The notes beneath the pieces are model-generated. The model had not been told where the DNA came from and searched no databases. It saw only the letters and a program-made list of their open reading frames with translations. A program made the position numbers and the translations under genes. Below, in pieces: positions 51,824-62,249 of a DNA stretch of 64,000 bases. This DNA is from Symsagittifera roscoffensis (Eukaryota; Xenacoelomorpha; Acoela; Convolutidae), in contig NC_087062.1 in NCBI RefSeq assembly GCF_963678635.1, positions 8,418,193 to 8,482,192 on the forward strand. The letters are read 5' to 3'. How positions within the stretch are numbered: position 1 is the first letter of the stretch; every line of letters starts with the position of its first letter.

Positions 51824-52100
51824 TGGTTTGCAGCAATTCAATCTGCAACGCATTAACCTACCGAATTAAGAGAAGGCAACCGTACAGCGCGTTAATTTTC
51901 CGAAATTATCCAAATAAGCATTTTTCAAAAATGATAACAGGTATTCATTTTTCTAAATTTGAGCTCAGGATAATAAAATCTGGGACAAAAATGTAATAGA
52001 AAAATCCGTCAAAACTGTTCAGTTAAAAGTTCAAAAATTGACACAACAAAAAAACGGTCCAAGCATAAAAAATCCGTTTCCTTCGAAAATTTAATTCTGT
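51824..52100 (+). repeat. Target-site copy and satellite-like family B flank
   Basis: TGGTT (51,824-51,828), then sequence with ACAGCGCGTTAATTTTCCGA, GAGCTCAGGATAAT and a CCAAGCATAAAAAATCCGTT block, resembling family B. Element 2 therefore inserted in or beside this repeat. Confidence 0.5.
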
Positions 52101-52762
52101 ATTACGACGAAAAAAAGTTAAAATACAGTTTTTTTGTTTTTTATTTGTATTCTTAAAAGTTATCACTTTGATACAAAAAAACCGGCAACATATTGACACT
52201 AGGTCCATCAAAATACACTTCCATTTAATATCTGCAGAAAAATTGTTCAATTATATTTTAGTCCTACAGCTCTGTTGACAGTACGTTGTTTAGACTTTAA
52301 AAAATAGTTGTGCCTAATTTTTGAATCAGCTGGGATGAATGAATGGGTTGAATGAGCACACATTTGGTCTGATTCTAGATTAAGAAAACTAAATTGAATA
52401 CCTGGTCGGATCTTGGTAACTATTTCCCCCCGCGCTAATCTACATCTTGGGTTAAAAACCACAGGACAATTTCCGGGTGAAAGTTAATTAGTATATTTTT
52501 ATTCGACACATTCTACCCATGCGAAGAAGTTATTTAAAAAAATTTTTTTTCGCTATTTGATGGAAACAATTTTTTAGATAACTTACGGCATGAAAATTTA
52601 TTCAATGATTTTTTAAATCGAAATGAGAGTGGGAAGAAATAAATAGCAAAATTGTTTAAAAAATACAATCAAAAACATTAATTTTTCATGTTCTTCCAAT
52701 TGATACAATTATGATTTTCAAAACACGAATATTTCATTTTCAAAAACATCGAGTCCTGGCCA
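52101..52762. other. Non-coding DNA between element 2 and the MITE
   Basis: No gene recognised. Confidence 0.45.
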
Positions 52763-52771
52763 GGCTTGAAC

Positions 52772-53237
52772 GGGTCCTAGAAAATTAGACGATAAGCAAA
52801 TTAGACGGATGCCACAAAACAAAATTAGACTAAATTTTCTTTTTACATATCTGGCATTTTAGACGTCACTGCTATGAAAAGGAAAGGTCCAACAAAAATT
52901 TTTGTTAAGGAGTCAAGTTTCAAAAATACAAAAAGAACATAAAATGACAATACATATCAAAACAATTAGTTTAAATGAGCATAAAATGTCATATCCAAAT
53001 TTTACAGGAGAGCTTTGAATTGAATAAAATATGCATGATTGACATGTAAAAGCTTTGGCCACCGAAATTTAACATTTTTTTGTTAGCTATTTTAGTTTTC
53101 TCACGCAATTTGTTTGCAGTCAATATTAACTGCTCTCACTTTTGTCTAGTTTCTCACAATTGCAGTTTTGCAAAATCGTCTAATTTCCTTTTAAATGCTT
53201 CAGTCTAATTTGCTTATCGTCTAATTTCTCAACCCCC
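52772..53237. mobile_element. MITE with 9-bp target duplication (466 bp)
   Basis: Flanked by GGCTTGAAC at 52,763-52,771 and 53,238-53,246. Terminal inverted repeats share AAATTAGACGATAAGCAAAT and extend to GGG ends, with further AAATTAGAC copies inside each end. No transposase. A 9-bp duplication fits Mutator-like (MULE) elements, while 8 bp would fit hAT. Confidence 0.78.
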
Positions 53238-53246
53238 GGCTTGAAC

Positions 53247-53636
53247 AATAGAAATTTTCCATATCTGCAAGCAGTGACCCCACCTTTACGCCAAATGCAA
53301 TGATTCAGTGACTTGAGCAATGACTCCGCTTGCGTAGATGTTTCAGTCAGATAAATTGTTTAATGGAAAAAAACTGTGCCAGGTTTGCTAAGACTTGCTA
53401 ATTGCAAGCTTTTTTTCAATTTTGATGTAGTATGAAAAAAATTCTAAGTTCGGTATCGCTCTTGTGGTTAATCAATTTGATTTTAAACTGGTTTTGTTTG
53501 CCAAAAAGTTTTAGGATTTGATATTTTTGATTAGATTTTCTTCTGTTTTTATTGCTTCATTGCTTCACACACATCTTTTTTTTTGTACTGGATTGTTGCA
53601 GTTAAACGGCTTTATAAAGTTTGGCAAACTCTAACG
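53247..53636. other. Non-coding spacer
   Basis: No gene recognised. Confidence 0.45.
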
Positions 53637-53641
53637 AAGGT

Positions 53642-53868
53642 TATGAAATCCTACGAGGCCATCGTGATGGAAAACTAACTTTAACTCCAAAGAACTAAAT
53701 TATTATTCGATTAATAGTTTTCTCTGTGAGAACTGTTGAGATCTACGTAGCTTCATGTTAATCTGATCAACTCAGCGGTGTAACAAAGGTTTAAGTTACA
53801 GTGACCTTGGACAATTATATAATATAAATAGAATAGTTCACTGAAGCTATTGTAGTAGCAGTATCACA
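53642..53868 (-). repeat. 3' LTR of element 3
   Basis: Plus-strand TATGAAATCC ... GCAGTATCACA. It shares AGTTTTCTCTGTGAGAACTG and GTTACAGTGACCTTGG with the other LTR. The terminal dinucleotide has decayed (TA for TG). On the minus strand GAGTGGG precedes it, a short purine run. Confidence 0.82.
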
Positions 53869-54009
53869 TACCCACTCGATTGAAAAAATTTTTTTTTTCA
53901 TTTATAGAAAAATTTTTATAGTAACAATAAGACTTTTTGATCTCAGTTTGTTTCAATTTCAATTGCAAAAAATTGAGTTAAATATTTCTTCAATCTTCGT
54001 CCAGCTCTA

Positions 54010-54440
54010 ACCTCCAAATGGAATTTCAATCTACTCCTTTGTCTAGAGTGGCGTTTCCGAACTTGAGTCTGAAAGGTGTCTTTCCAGGAGCCCCAGTCGC
54101 GTTTCAATTGGTCTTTCATTCCGTTTACTGAAGTACGTTAATTTTCTTCTTTATTCTTGCAGGGCCGCCTTTAGAAGCGCCCCCTGATAATTCTTCTTCC
54201 GAGGTTTTTTAATGGAATGCTTGACTGGGTCGCAAAAACGTTGAGGTTCTTTGCTCTTCGTTTTTCGGGAGATTCTGCAAACCCCGGTGTCTTCCATCCT
54301 GATGCGCCTGTTGGTGAATCGAATTGTTCATCTCTTTCGCCCGCGGATTGGTTTTTTCCTCTTAGCTCGTCTGCCACATTTTGCACTCCCCTCTCAAGTA
54401 CTTTCCCATTAGGTTTCCCATTCTGCCGGCGCTAATCTCC
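54010..54440 (-). pseudogene. C-terminal end of Pol, element 3
   Basis: Frames here include QNVADELRGKNQ…SPEKRRAKN and, further down in another frame, ERPIETRLGLLERHL, the counterpart of the end of element 2 Pol. Broken by frameshifts. Confidence 0.5.
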
Positions 54441-54613
54441 GATTTTATAAGGCGTCCAAGATGTCATCGGGTTTAGTGGACAGGTCCACTTTTTTCAGTT
54501 TTTCCTTCGGATGTTTCCGGGTTGTTGAACAGGAATGCTCTCTCTTGGTAGTTTCCTTTTCTTCTATGTCAAGTTGTCTGGCTGCCGTCGCAGTTTTTCT
54601 TTTCCTGCGTCTT

Positions 54614-55402
54614 TCACCGTTTTCTTTTTCTCTCGGCCTTCTTCAAAACAACGTCTTCGTGAGTTTTTGGTCCACTTGACGATCCCGGTCCTCCTTTGTT
54701 TGGTTTAGCCCTTTTGATTGCGAGGTTTAGTCCCCCCGAAACTCTGTATCCTTCAAGGTGACTATTGTTTGGCATTGTTGAAATTTTTCGCTGTTGTAGT
54801 TCCTCATCTAAGTCGCTCTCCTCCAACTTCTCCGGTGAGCTGATCTTCTGGAGTTTTTTCTCCGCTGATGGGCTCCTACTCGAGCCCTGCGTTAATTCTA
54901 GTTGCAGATAGATTTTCGCTTCGTCAATATCCAATTTCCGGTAGATTGAACCTCCGGATGTTTTAACGGTCGACCCTGTCTCGGACGTTATCTTTCCTTT
55001 TAACGGTTTCGTGAGTGCCTGGCCGGTTTTCCTAAGGTCATCTTTCCGAAACATTGTTTTCTTTGGTGAGATGGGGTTCTCCTCCTTCTTGTCTTTAATG
55101 AATCCCCTCTCCCAGGAAAACATCATTTCATTCCTTAATTCAGGATTAGACTGTCCAGCTGCATCCACAATTCGTCTCATTTCGTTCTTTGCGGCATCTC
55201 TGCGCTCTTCATTCAATCTGGCGTTTGCTTCCAAAAGGTCCCCTAAGGCTTTTGCTTGTTGACGATCTTGTGCTGTGCTAAGCTGTTGTTTGTACATCGG
55301 AATTTTATCTCTGCTGAGGGCCCCTTTTTGACGATTGTTAAGTTTTCCCGGGATTGATTGATTGATCTTTCTTTTGAGTTGCGACGCTATCAGGTGTCGC
55401 AA
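54614..55402 (-). CDS. C-terminal Pol extension of element 3 (262 aa)
   Basis: Same length as, and clearly related to, 50,004-50,792 in element 2: ALGDLLEANARLNEERRDA, ELRNEMMFSWERGFIKDKKE and a GGLNLAIKRAKPNKGGP-like tail (GWGLNLAVMRTKPNQSGP in element 2). Charged and helical with no membrane segment. Conservation in two diverged, otherwise broken copies suggests it mattered to the family. Function unknown. Confidence 0.6.
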   Translation of the reverse strand: MRHLIASQLKRKINQSIPGKLNNRQKGALSRDKIPMYKQQLSTAQDRQQAKALGDLLEANARLNEERRDAAKNEMRRIVDAAGQSNPELRNEMMFSWERGFIKDKKEENPISPKKTMFRKDDLRKTGQALTKPLKGKITSETGSTVKTSGGSIYRKLDIDEAKIYLQLELTQGSSRSPSAEKKLQKISSPEKLEESDLDEELQQRKISTMPNNSHLEGYRVSGGLNLAIKRAKPNKGGPGSSSGPKTHEDVVLKKAERKRKR

Positions 55403-55511
55403 AGTTGCGACGTTGCAGGTGTTGTTTGTCTAAATAAACAGAACTCGTTATGAATTTATCACGTATTGTTTAAATTTTGTTTTCGGGAGTCTTCCGAAGT
55501 GTGTCTGAAAC

Positions 55512-56110
55512 CTAGAAACTTGTATTGTGTTTTTTGATCCATCGCAAATCACGGATTGTTGTGCTGAGACAGACTTTGATCGAGCGTTTATTTTCTTCTA
55601 GTAAGATTACTCCCAGTCTTTGAATTATTGCTTCTGTAGTTCTTTCTACTAACCCGCAACCCCGATGGTCACCTACAGGGCAGATTTCTTGCTCAACCTT
55701 GTTTTCTGTACAAAATTTCCTAAGAGTTTTCCCTTTGAATCCAGAAAATTGATCTGAACGAACCGATTCCGGGAAGCCATTGGAATCAATGTAAGTTCGC
55801 AAAATATTTACTGTAGTCTTTTCACTCGTTGAGTTTTTTACTTTTACCGACGCCAATTTCGAAAGACTATCAATGGCTATGATCAAGTAATTTTTTTCCG
55901 TTCTGATTTTCTATTGGACCCGCGTAATCTAAATGTAGTTCCTGAACCGGCTGCGTATTGGTTTAGTGATAGTGGCTTTGAAGCATTTTTAGGATTTAGA
56001 TAATTTGCATTCTTACCATATCTGGTGCAACTACGGCTTTTTTCCGCGAGTTTCACTATGTTCTTGTGCATATGGGGCCACCACAGGTATCTTGATACTC
56101 CCAGCATCAC
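55512..56110 (-). pseudogene. int: Integrase of element 3, disrupted
   Basis: Zinc-finger part MLGVSRYLWWPHMHKNIVKL … SCTRYGKN (56,110-55,980); then, after a frame change near 55,885, the core with AIDSLSKLASVKV, RSDQFSGFKGK (second Asp) and GDHRGCGLVERTTEAII (Glu). The first core Asp region near 55,925 is damaged. The upstream HPGQKV lies in the tandemly duplicated block. Confidence 0.72.
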
Positions 56111-56681
56111 CTTCTGTCCTGGGTGGCCTCGGTGGATAGTACTGCCTGGCGCTATTTTATGGGTACGGCTATTCGGTTATCCACCAGTATGCGATGGCTT
56201 TGCACCGCCATCTGATTCCACAAAGGATTGGTTAGGGTCCCCTCAGTTCGAAACCCTGCTTGTCCCCTCTCTCGATCACCCATCTGAGCCAATCCATCCA
56301 GTTATCTTCCGATGTTAGCTCTGTGAGAGGATTTTTGTCGAAGTATTTCGACTGGTTGTCCAGTGAATCCTCCCCAGACCTTTTTGCAGCTCGATCACCT
56401 TCTGTCCTGGGTGGCCTCGGTGGATAGTACTGCCTGGCGCTATTTTATGGGTACGGCTAGTCGGTTATCCACCAGTATGCGATGGCTTTGCACCGCCATC
56501 TGATTCCACAAAGGATTGGTTAGGGTCCCCTCAGTTCGAAACCCTGCTTGTCCCCTCTCTCGATCACCCATCTGAGCCGATCCATCCAGTTATCTTCCGA
56601 TGTTAGCTCTGTGAGAGGATTTTTGTCGAAGTATTTCGACTGGTTGTCCAGTGAATCCTCCCCAGACCTTTTTGCAGCTCG
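56106..56681 (-). repeat. 288-bp tandem duplication within integrase of element 3
   Basis: Two copies, 56,106-56,393 and 56,394-56,681, with about two differences. The unit is 96 codons long, so it does not shift the frame. It covers the segment just N-terminal to the integrase zinc finger (ending HPGQKV). Confidence 0.9.
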
Positions 56682-57586
56682 ATGTGTTTTCTGTGGCTGT
56701 GTCTGTTTTGTTTTGGTGGTTCGATTGGGCAAATTTCCTGTTCATCTTCGTTATCTTCTGTGGTCGTGAGATCGACTTCGGTCACCTGTACGTCATTCTG
56801 CAGGGTTTCCTTAGGCTGTACGGGTGTTATACTGATTGAGACTGGGGAATTTCCTTCAATCGCTGCCTCTTTTTTGCGTGTGCTACTTGGCGGTGTACTT
56901 GACTCTCCCCCAATTAGCTGCCAGAAAGAGAGGAGTCTACTGTCAGCTTCCTTGTGTTGCTCCGCCAAAAATTGCCATTTTACTCGTGGCTGTTGGCGCG
57001 TCTCACTCTCCAAACTTTCTTTTTCTCCGGTCCATCTTTTCTCCGGTCCATGATTTTTTGCGTTCTCTGTGAAGTCTCTGTGACTTCTTCCAGGTCTGAC
57101 ATATCATTTGTTTTATTGAGTGATCGAACCCACCGCGGTTCCAGCTCTCCTCCCTGCCTTCGCCTCTTCAACGTTCCTGTGGTGTGTCCGACCATCGGTC
57201 GTACGATCTGTTTGGGTAGTTGCTCTCGCTCATTTTTTTGAACAAAATTGTTTTTCTGAGTTTTGGACTGTATTTCTTGTCGACTGCTTGCTGGGTTGAA
57301 AACGAGAGAAAGTGTTTCTTTTTGTTAAAGATCTGCTGTTAAGCTGTTTGGACCGCCGTGAAAGTTAATTTATTTCGTTTCAGTTGAGTTCTGTTCATTT
57401 TTGACCGTTTTGGTTGCCGTAGCACCCGTGAAGCGATGAGTTTTGTACTTCTTTTGTTCTAGAATATTCTAGAACGATTTCGTTCCGGTTGAGTGGACAA
57501 TTGTTTTCTAGCCAAATGCTCATGCAGTCTAAAGCTTTCTGAAAAGAGTTAATTGCTGCTCTTCGTCTAATTTGGTTTCGGTCCAT
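56603..57586 (-). pseudogene. RNase H-integrase linker of element 3
   Basis: Contains KALDCMSIWLENN, LEYSRTKEVQNSS and HGCYGNQN, aligned with 48,270-48,420 of element 2, then acidic stretches (VTEVDLTTTEDNEDEQEICP). Broken into several frames. Confidence 0.5.
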
Positions 57587-57589
57587 GGA

Positions 57590-58310
57590 TCAAAATGCGG
57601 ATCTCGTGATAAATAGTCGACAATCTCAATTTCCTTCGCTGGAATGTGAACTAATTTGAATTGATAGGGCAATGAGCTATCTACCCACCGGGTCAACCTA
57701 GATTGATACGTTTTGTTTGATTTGTTTTCATCCAGGGCTGATGTTAAAGCTTTATGGTCAGTGTTATTGATGACTTCCTTTCGTAGCAGATAATTTTTTC
57801 ATCTCCCAACTGCCCAAACAACCGCTAGTAGCTCTAATTCAAATGTAGATTAGTTTTTTCTTGTATTCTTAGGTATCTGGATGCGAAAAAGATTGGAGCC
57901 CACTCCCCCTCATCTGTTTACTACTCCAGGGTGACCCCCAGTCCTTTGTAACTGCATCGCATTTGACCCTTGTGTTTCTATTTGCATCGTAATAAGATAA
58001 TTTTGAGATATTGGCAACCGCGTTTTTGATACTCATGAACCAGGCTGTATTTTCTTCCCCACTCAATTTTTTCCACTGGTAGTTTCATGTTTTTTCTCCT
58101 GGTTTTCTTTTTATAATAGTGGTCGAAGTTTATCTGTGAGACTCTGTTTGGAATCAATTTTGATAGATGATTTATACTAGCAAGGAGGGAGCTTAATTGT
58201 TTTAATGATTTAGGCGGGTTGAGATTTTGAATGGCTTCTGTTTTAGTCAATTTTGGTAAAACCCCCAGTTCCGATAGGTGATGGCCTAACAAATCTAACT
58301 CATTTTGAAA
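57590..58310 (-). pseudogene. RNase H and RT thumb remnants, element 3
   Basis: RT thumb-like LGHHLSELGVLPKLTKTEAI … PPKSLKQLSSLLASINHLSKLIPN (58,290-58,140), aligned with WLGYKLSENGVTPKITKTEA of element 2. RNase H start KCDAVTKDWGSP is diverged. Several stops. Confidence 0.65.
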
Positions 58311-58462
58311 AACTCACACTTGAAAAAATCAATGCCAAGTTTTCGTCGTCCAGGTTTTTATAGACTTTTTCCACCAATTTAGCTGGTTCTGTTTCTTCGC
58401 TTTTTGACACAATGAAGATATCGTTCAAAAAGCAGAAGGCGTCCACTGCATGGTTTGTCGTT

Positions 58463-58790
58463 TTACCCATGGTTTTTTTTGAATTCGACCGTCATATCTG
58501 CCAATCCATAAAACCCTGTTAGGAACCGATAGGTTCCTGTAGCATTACCCCCAACAATTTTAAAATTGCACTGGTTTGCTGTATCTGCAGCCATTTTTAA
58601 TCGACTATACACATATTTTAGGTCGAGCACCGTGAAATAGATTGTGCCTTCCTTGTTTTCAGCTTTAATTTGGCTCACGCCATCCATAAGTTCATCAACA
58701 TTCGGCATCGGATACTTGTTTTTTAAAAGTTGCCTGTTGATCGGTTTTGCAACTTGTGCCAAACTTATCTAACTGTCATTTTTAACTGTT
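58463..58790 (-). pseudogene. pol: Reverse transcriptase of element 3, part
   Basis: KPINRQLLKNKYPMPNVDEL, TVLDLKYVYSRLKM and TGTYRFLTGFYGLADMTVEF. The active site is just beyond in another frame (near 58,420, FLNDIFIV; the first Asp of the YxDD-type motif appears as Asn). Confidence 0.72.
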
Positions 58791-59554
58791 TTTACAATTT
58801 GGGCAATGAAACAACCTCTTGTACACTTGTCTAGTTTTGTGATATGGACTTCCAAGAATAGTTTCTGAATTTCCGCTTGTAACTTATCTTGAATATGGAT
58901 TGGTATTCTCCTCCCTTTCTCTTGAATCGGGCAGAAGGGGTACTTGAATTCTGAATTTTTTTTTTCGTCCACTAGCGTTATCAACTCAGATATTGCTGCT
59001 TGTGCAGTCAATGCAGTTTGAAATGCCTCTAGGGTCTCTCCTTCTTCATGCATTCTCGTGAAAAGTTTGTATCTTTCATATGTTACGCATTTAATTTTTC
59101 GGAATGAATCCGATGCTAGGTCAATGTTTTCCTTTAAAGACATTTTGGATTTTTCCTCGTGATTCTTTTTTTCAGAACCTCTTCGTTCCTTCCCTTCGCA
59201 GAGATATGAATAGTCTGGTTACGAGCTTCTTTTGTACTTTGTTGTAATAAGTGTTGTGACCAACCATTGGTCCTCGTGTCCTTTTCTCTTCGTTCTCCAA
59301 TGTCACTTTGTCTCTGGCTGCTCTTGCAATTGCGTCGTCTCCCTACCTTGATGTTTCAGGTCTTGTGGTGGTTCTTTAGGGTCTATAAGCAAAATTTCTG
59401 GGTTGACATTTTCTTTGACCGTGACTGCCATTAGAAACTGTTGTAACCAAATTTGAAATAGCCACGGTGGGTCTAGGTTCGCTGAAGCCAAAACTACTGG
59501 TAATCCCATATCAGTACAATTGTCCTGAGCTGAAAATCTTGCTGACTGCGCCAT
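58769..59554 (-). pseudogene. gag: Gag of element 3, with deletion fusing capsid to RT leader
   Basis: Starts MAQSARFSAQDNCTDMG at 59,554 with an ATG across the LTR/PBS junction, as in element 2; VTVKENVNPEI is identical to the element 2 copy except at the end. After a frame change, SFRKIKCVTYERYKLF … ALTAQAAISEL runs directly into FKYPFCPIQEKGRRIPIHIQ, which in element 2 lies ~1.1 kb further on. The nucleocapsid and protease are therefore missing. Confidence 0.78.
59538..59553 (-). other. Primer binding site of element 3 (tRNA-Ser type)
   Basis: Minus strand TGGCGCAGTCAGCAAG, abutting the 5' LTR; one base nearer the common tRNA-Ser site than element 2 in its first ten bases. Confidence 0.8.
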
Positions 59555-59799
59555 GTGATAGCCTACAAAGCTATTGTGATGAAAAACATATTAATAATTC
59601 CAACGAATTAAATTGTTATTCGAATCAATAGTTTTCTCTGTGAGAACTGCTGAGATCTACGTAGATTCATTTTAGTCTGATGGACTCAGCAGTGCACTGA
59701 AGGTTTTAGTTACAGTGACCTTGGGCAAGGATATAATATAGAAAAAATATATCAATGAAGGTTACATCACGACACTGCTATCGCATTAGCAGTATTACA
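59554..59799 (-). repeat. 5' LTR of element 3
   Basis: Plus-strand TGTGATAGCC ... GCAGTATTACA, 246 bp; 19 bp longer than the partner. Confidence 0.85.
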
Positions 59800-59804
59800 A
59801 AGGT

Positions 59805-60584
59805 TTTGACTTATCTCCTAATCGTTTTTTCCAAACTTACAACCTTTTGGTAATCTTTGATCGCCTGACTATAGGTTGACTTAACATTGATTAAGATTTC
59901 TGTTAGTTGTCTTAATCGCAAGCATGTTCAGTTTTTTACTGCTCGACTGAATGAGAGCTAGTGATGCTTACATTGAAATGGAAAATATAAAACAGGGTAA
60001 ATAAACCAACCGAAGTAAAAAACGGCTAAAATTAGTGCACGGTATATATTAACCAGCCAAATTGTTACGGCGCATCAATGTGCTGTGAATGATTTTCGTA
60101 ACTGTTACAAAATTATTAGATAACTTTTTTAACAATTACTCATTTTGGGCTTGTTTATGCATCGGCTGACTTATACTTTGGCTGGTGTATATACACCATA
60201 AAAAAAGGAAAGAAACGGGCGGGCGAAGATGAGCAAAAGCCAATCATTTGCTCGGGAGTTCGATAACATCATCATTCAAAAGGTTTCTCCTGTTGAATCA
60301 GTTTATGAAATCTGTTTTCGACCGCAAAAACCTATAATTTTAGGTCTCAAGAATTTATTTTAGGGGAAAAATGCAGGGCGAGCTCCCATAGGTCTCAATA
60401 TTTATAGCTCCCAAAATAAAAAATCAGTCGCATAAGTCTCAAAATTTATCTTCTTGAATTCTGATTGGTTGAAAATCGAGCCCACGAATTTAGGAATTGA
60501 TTGTTACTGTTCAAGCAGCATAAACTCAAGCGGCAGAAAAGTGACCACCGCAGTCGCGCCAACGTGTTGCGACCTTGGCTCTAT
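59805..60584. other. Non-coding DNA
   Basis: No gene. An inverted pair AACCAGCCAAA/TTTGGCTGGT spans 60,050-60,186. Confidence 0.45.
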
Positions 60585-60655
60585 AACAAAATTTAGAGCC
60601 GGTTATCGCCGCGAAGCGGCGACGCGCGCGTAGCGTGCCCACCGGCGACCTTAAA
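60585..60655 (+). repeat. GC-rich repeat C, copy 2
   Basis: AGAGCCGGTTATCGCCGCGA then AGCGGCGACGCGCGCGTAGC: a hairpin-forming segment that is the complement of 36,838-36,905. Confidence 0.65.
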
Positions 60656-60759
60656 CCGAGATTCGGATAATTTAGTCTTATGGCCAATTGAAAAGATTTG
60701 GGACTTATGTGACTGCTTTTTCATGATTTTTCAATTTGGGACCTGTGAATACGACCAAA

Positions 60760-61077
60760 ATGCAGACAGCAAAATTGAAAACACAACTTGCTGTAAGAAA
60801 TTTTAAATACAAAAAAAAATTTTGTGGCTCTTTGAAAAAAAAACAGCTTGAGGAAAAATTTCTTTCAAAAATTGACAAAGGAAGTCCTGAAATGGTTGGA
60901 AAAAATTGCAATAAGCACAAGCGCAAAACTGAAGTGGCAGAAGCTAACCTTTCCATCTTGTCAACTCCAGAATTACTCCCTTTTTCTTACCTTAGCAACT
61001 CGAAGCCACTGAATTTTAACAACGCTCGCGGTTTCGATCCTTGGTGGGCCCGATCTGTCCACGCTTTGCAGAGATAA
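60760..61077 (+). CDS. Possible small Lys-rich ORF (105 aa), doubtful
   Basis: ATG at 60,760; MQTAKLKTQLAVRNFKYKKK…, rich in Lys, with no domain. The 3' end overlaps a B-box-like GGTTTCGATCC (61,030-61,040), so part may be SINE-derived. Chance ORF is a fair alternative. Confidence 0.2.
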   Translation: MQTAKLKTQLAVRNFKYKKKFCGSLKKKQLEEKFLSKIDKGSPEMVGKNCNKHKRKTEVAEANLSILSTPELLPFSYLSNSKPLNFNNARGFDPWWARSVHALQR

Positions 61078-62249
61078 AAGGTTCCCTTTTTTGAATAGAG
61101 GCTTACCCCCAGTTCGCTAGCTCGCAAAACGTTGTCGCGAATGCGGCCGTCACTATTAAATTTTAAAGTAGAAACTTGTATGTTTTGGTGCTAAGCTAAA
61201 ACAGTTTTTGGCTAAAGAAAAAATAAGATTTGAATGGTACAGGACTTGAGCTGAAAAGGAGTGAATTTTGGTCCCTTGATGAAGAAACAATTTATGTTGC
61301 AGTGGTAAGAAGTCAAATTTAACCACGGCTCAAGCTTGCATCAAAGCTTTCATTAAGATAACCGCTTTCATTAACAAATTTTTGAGGCGTCCGTTTTCTC
61401 GAGTTCAACGTTTTTTGAGGCCAATTAGTTTTTCGTGATCAGAAGTTTCTGTAATCTATTAGAGATTATTTTGGTAGAAAAAACGACTAAAAGTGTTTTT
61501 TAATGAAATACTACTAGGGTTTTGGTGTTAGTAAATAATTAAATCAGCTATTTCATCGGTTGTGCAAGCAGGCACGAACTCCTTTGCAATCAAAGTTCAC
61601 CCATTTTTTCATCCGTATTTCGGACATGCCGAGTGGATTGCATTGCAACAGGGCCGTATACAAACATACAATATACATTCAGGGCGTCATTTTGAACATC
61701 AGTTTGAAAGAAGAAGCGTGTTTCATTAGAGGTGTCTTTTTGTGTCAACCATTGATAACCAACTTTGGCTTTGGGTGTATTTTGATTTTTACTTTTCTTA
61801 TCACAATCAGGTACCACAATTAACAGACTGAATTGAATGATATACCATATTAAAACCTTTTAATTAATTTCAAGCCATGTCCCAGAGTCCAGAAAAACTA
61901 GTTCGAAACTTTTGATTTGTAACCTGATTTCATCGAGAGAATTTAATAGCAATCGAGAAGAGTTTTTGTAATATGAAAATTGTTCAACTTTGCAAAAGAA
62001 AAACTCAGTTTTAGCAACAGAAAAACAAAAAACAACTGTTCGCCAGCAGAAAAATAGAAGTTATACAAGCTTCATTTTGCGCTCGTCGGGCAATAAAAAA
62101 ATTCTAAATACTTTTTTTTTAATTTTCACTCCGTGATTTTGATTCTTCGAAGACGTTTTAGATTCCGCGGAAAAATAGCTAAAACAGTATAGCTCAAAAA
62201 TACTCATAAAGCAGCAGAATTTGCAAAATCTGGAAGAAAATTTACGGAA
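61078..62249. other. Non-coding DNA
   Basis: No gene recognised. Confidence 0.45.

Larger units (their letters stand above)
53642..59799 (-). mobile_element. Ty3/gypsy LTR retrotransposon, element 3 (6158 bp, deletion derivative)
   Basis: Minus-strand element bounded by LTRs at 59,554-59,799 (5') and 53,642-53,868 (3') and by AAGGT duplications at 53,637-53,641 and 59,800-59,804. Gag N-terminus, RT, RNase H remnants, integrase and the C-terminal extension are recognisable and resemble element 2, but nucleocapsid and protease are deleted and many stops and shifts occur. The LTRs differ in length and sequence, more than those of element 2, so this insertion is likely older. Confidence 0.88.

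Noticed and set aside
44766-51828. Env gene in element 2 at 50.0-51.3 kb
   Set aside because: No signal peptide, membrane anchor or Cys pattern; the frame ends with the basic tail typical of Pol.
57455-57475. Perfect heat-shock-element pattern TTCTAGAATATTCTAGAA in element 3
   Set aside because: The same place in element 2 codes the conserved peptide LEYS, so the pattern follows from codons (CTA GAA TAT TCT); no promoter context.
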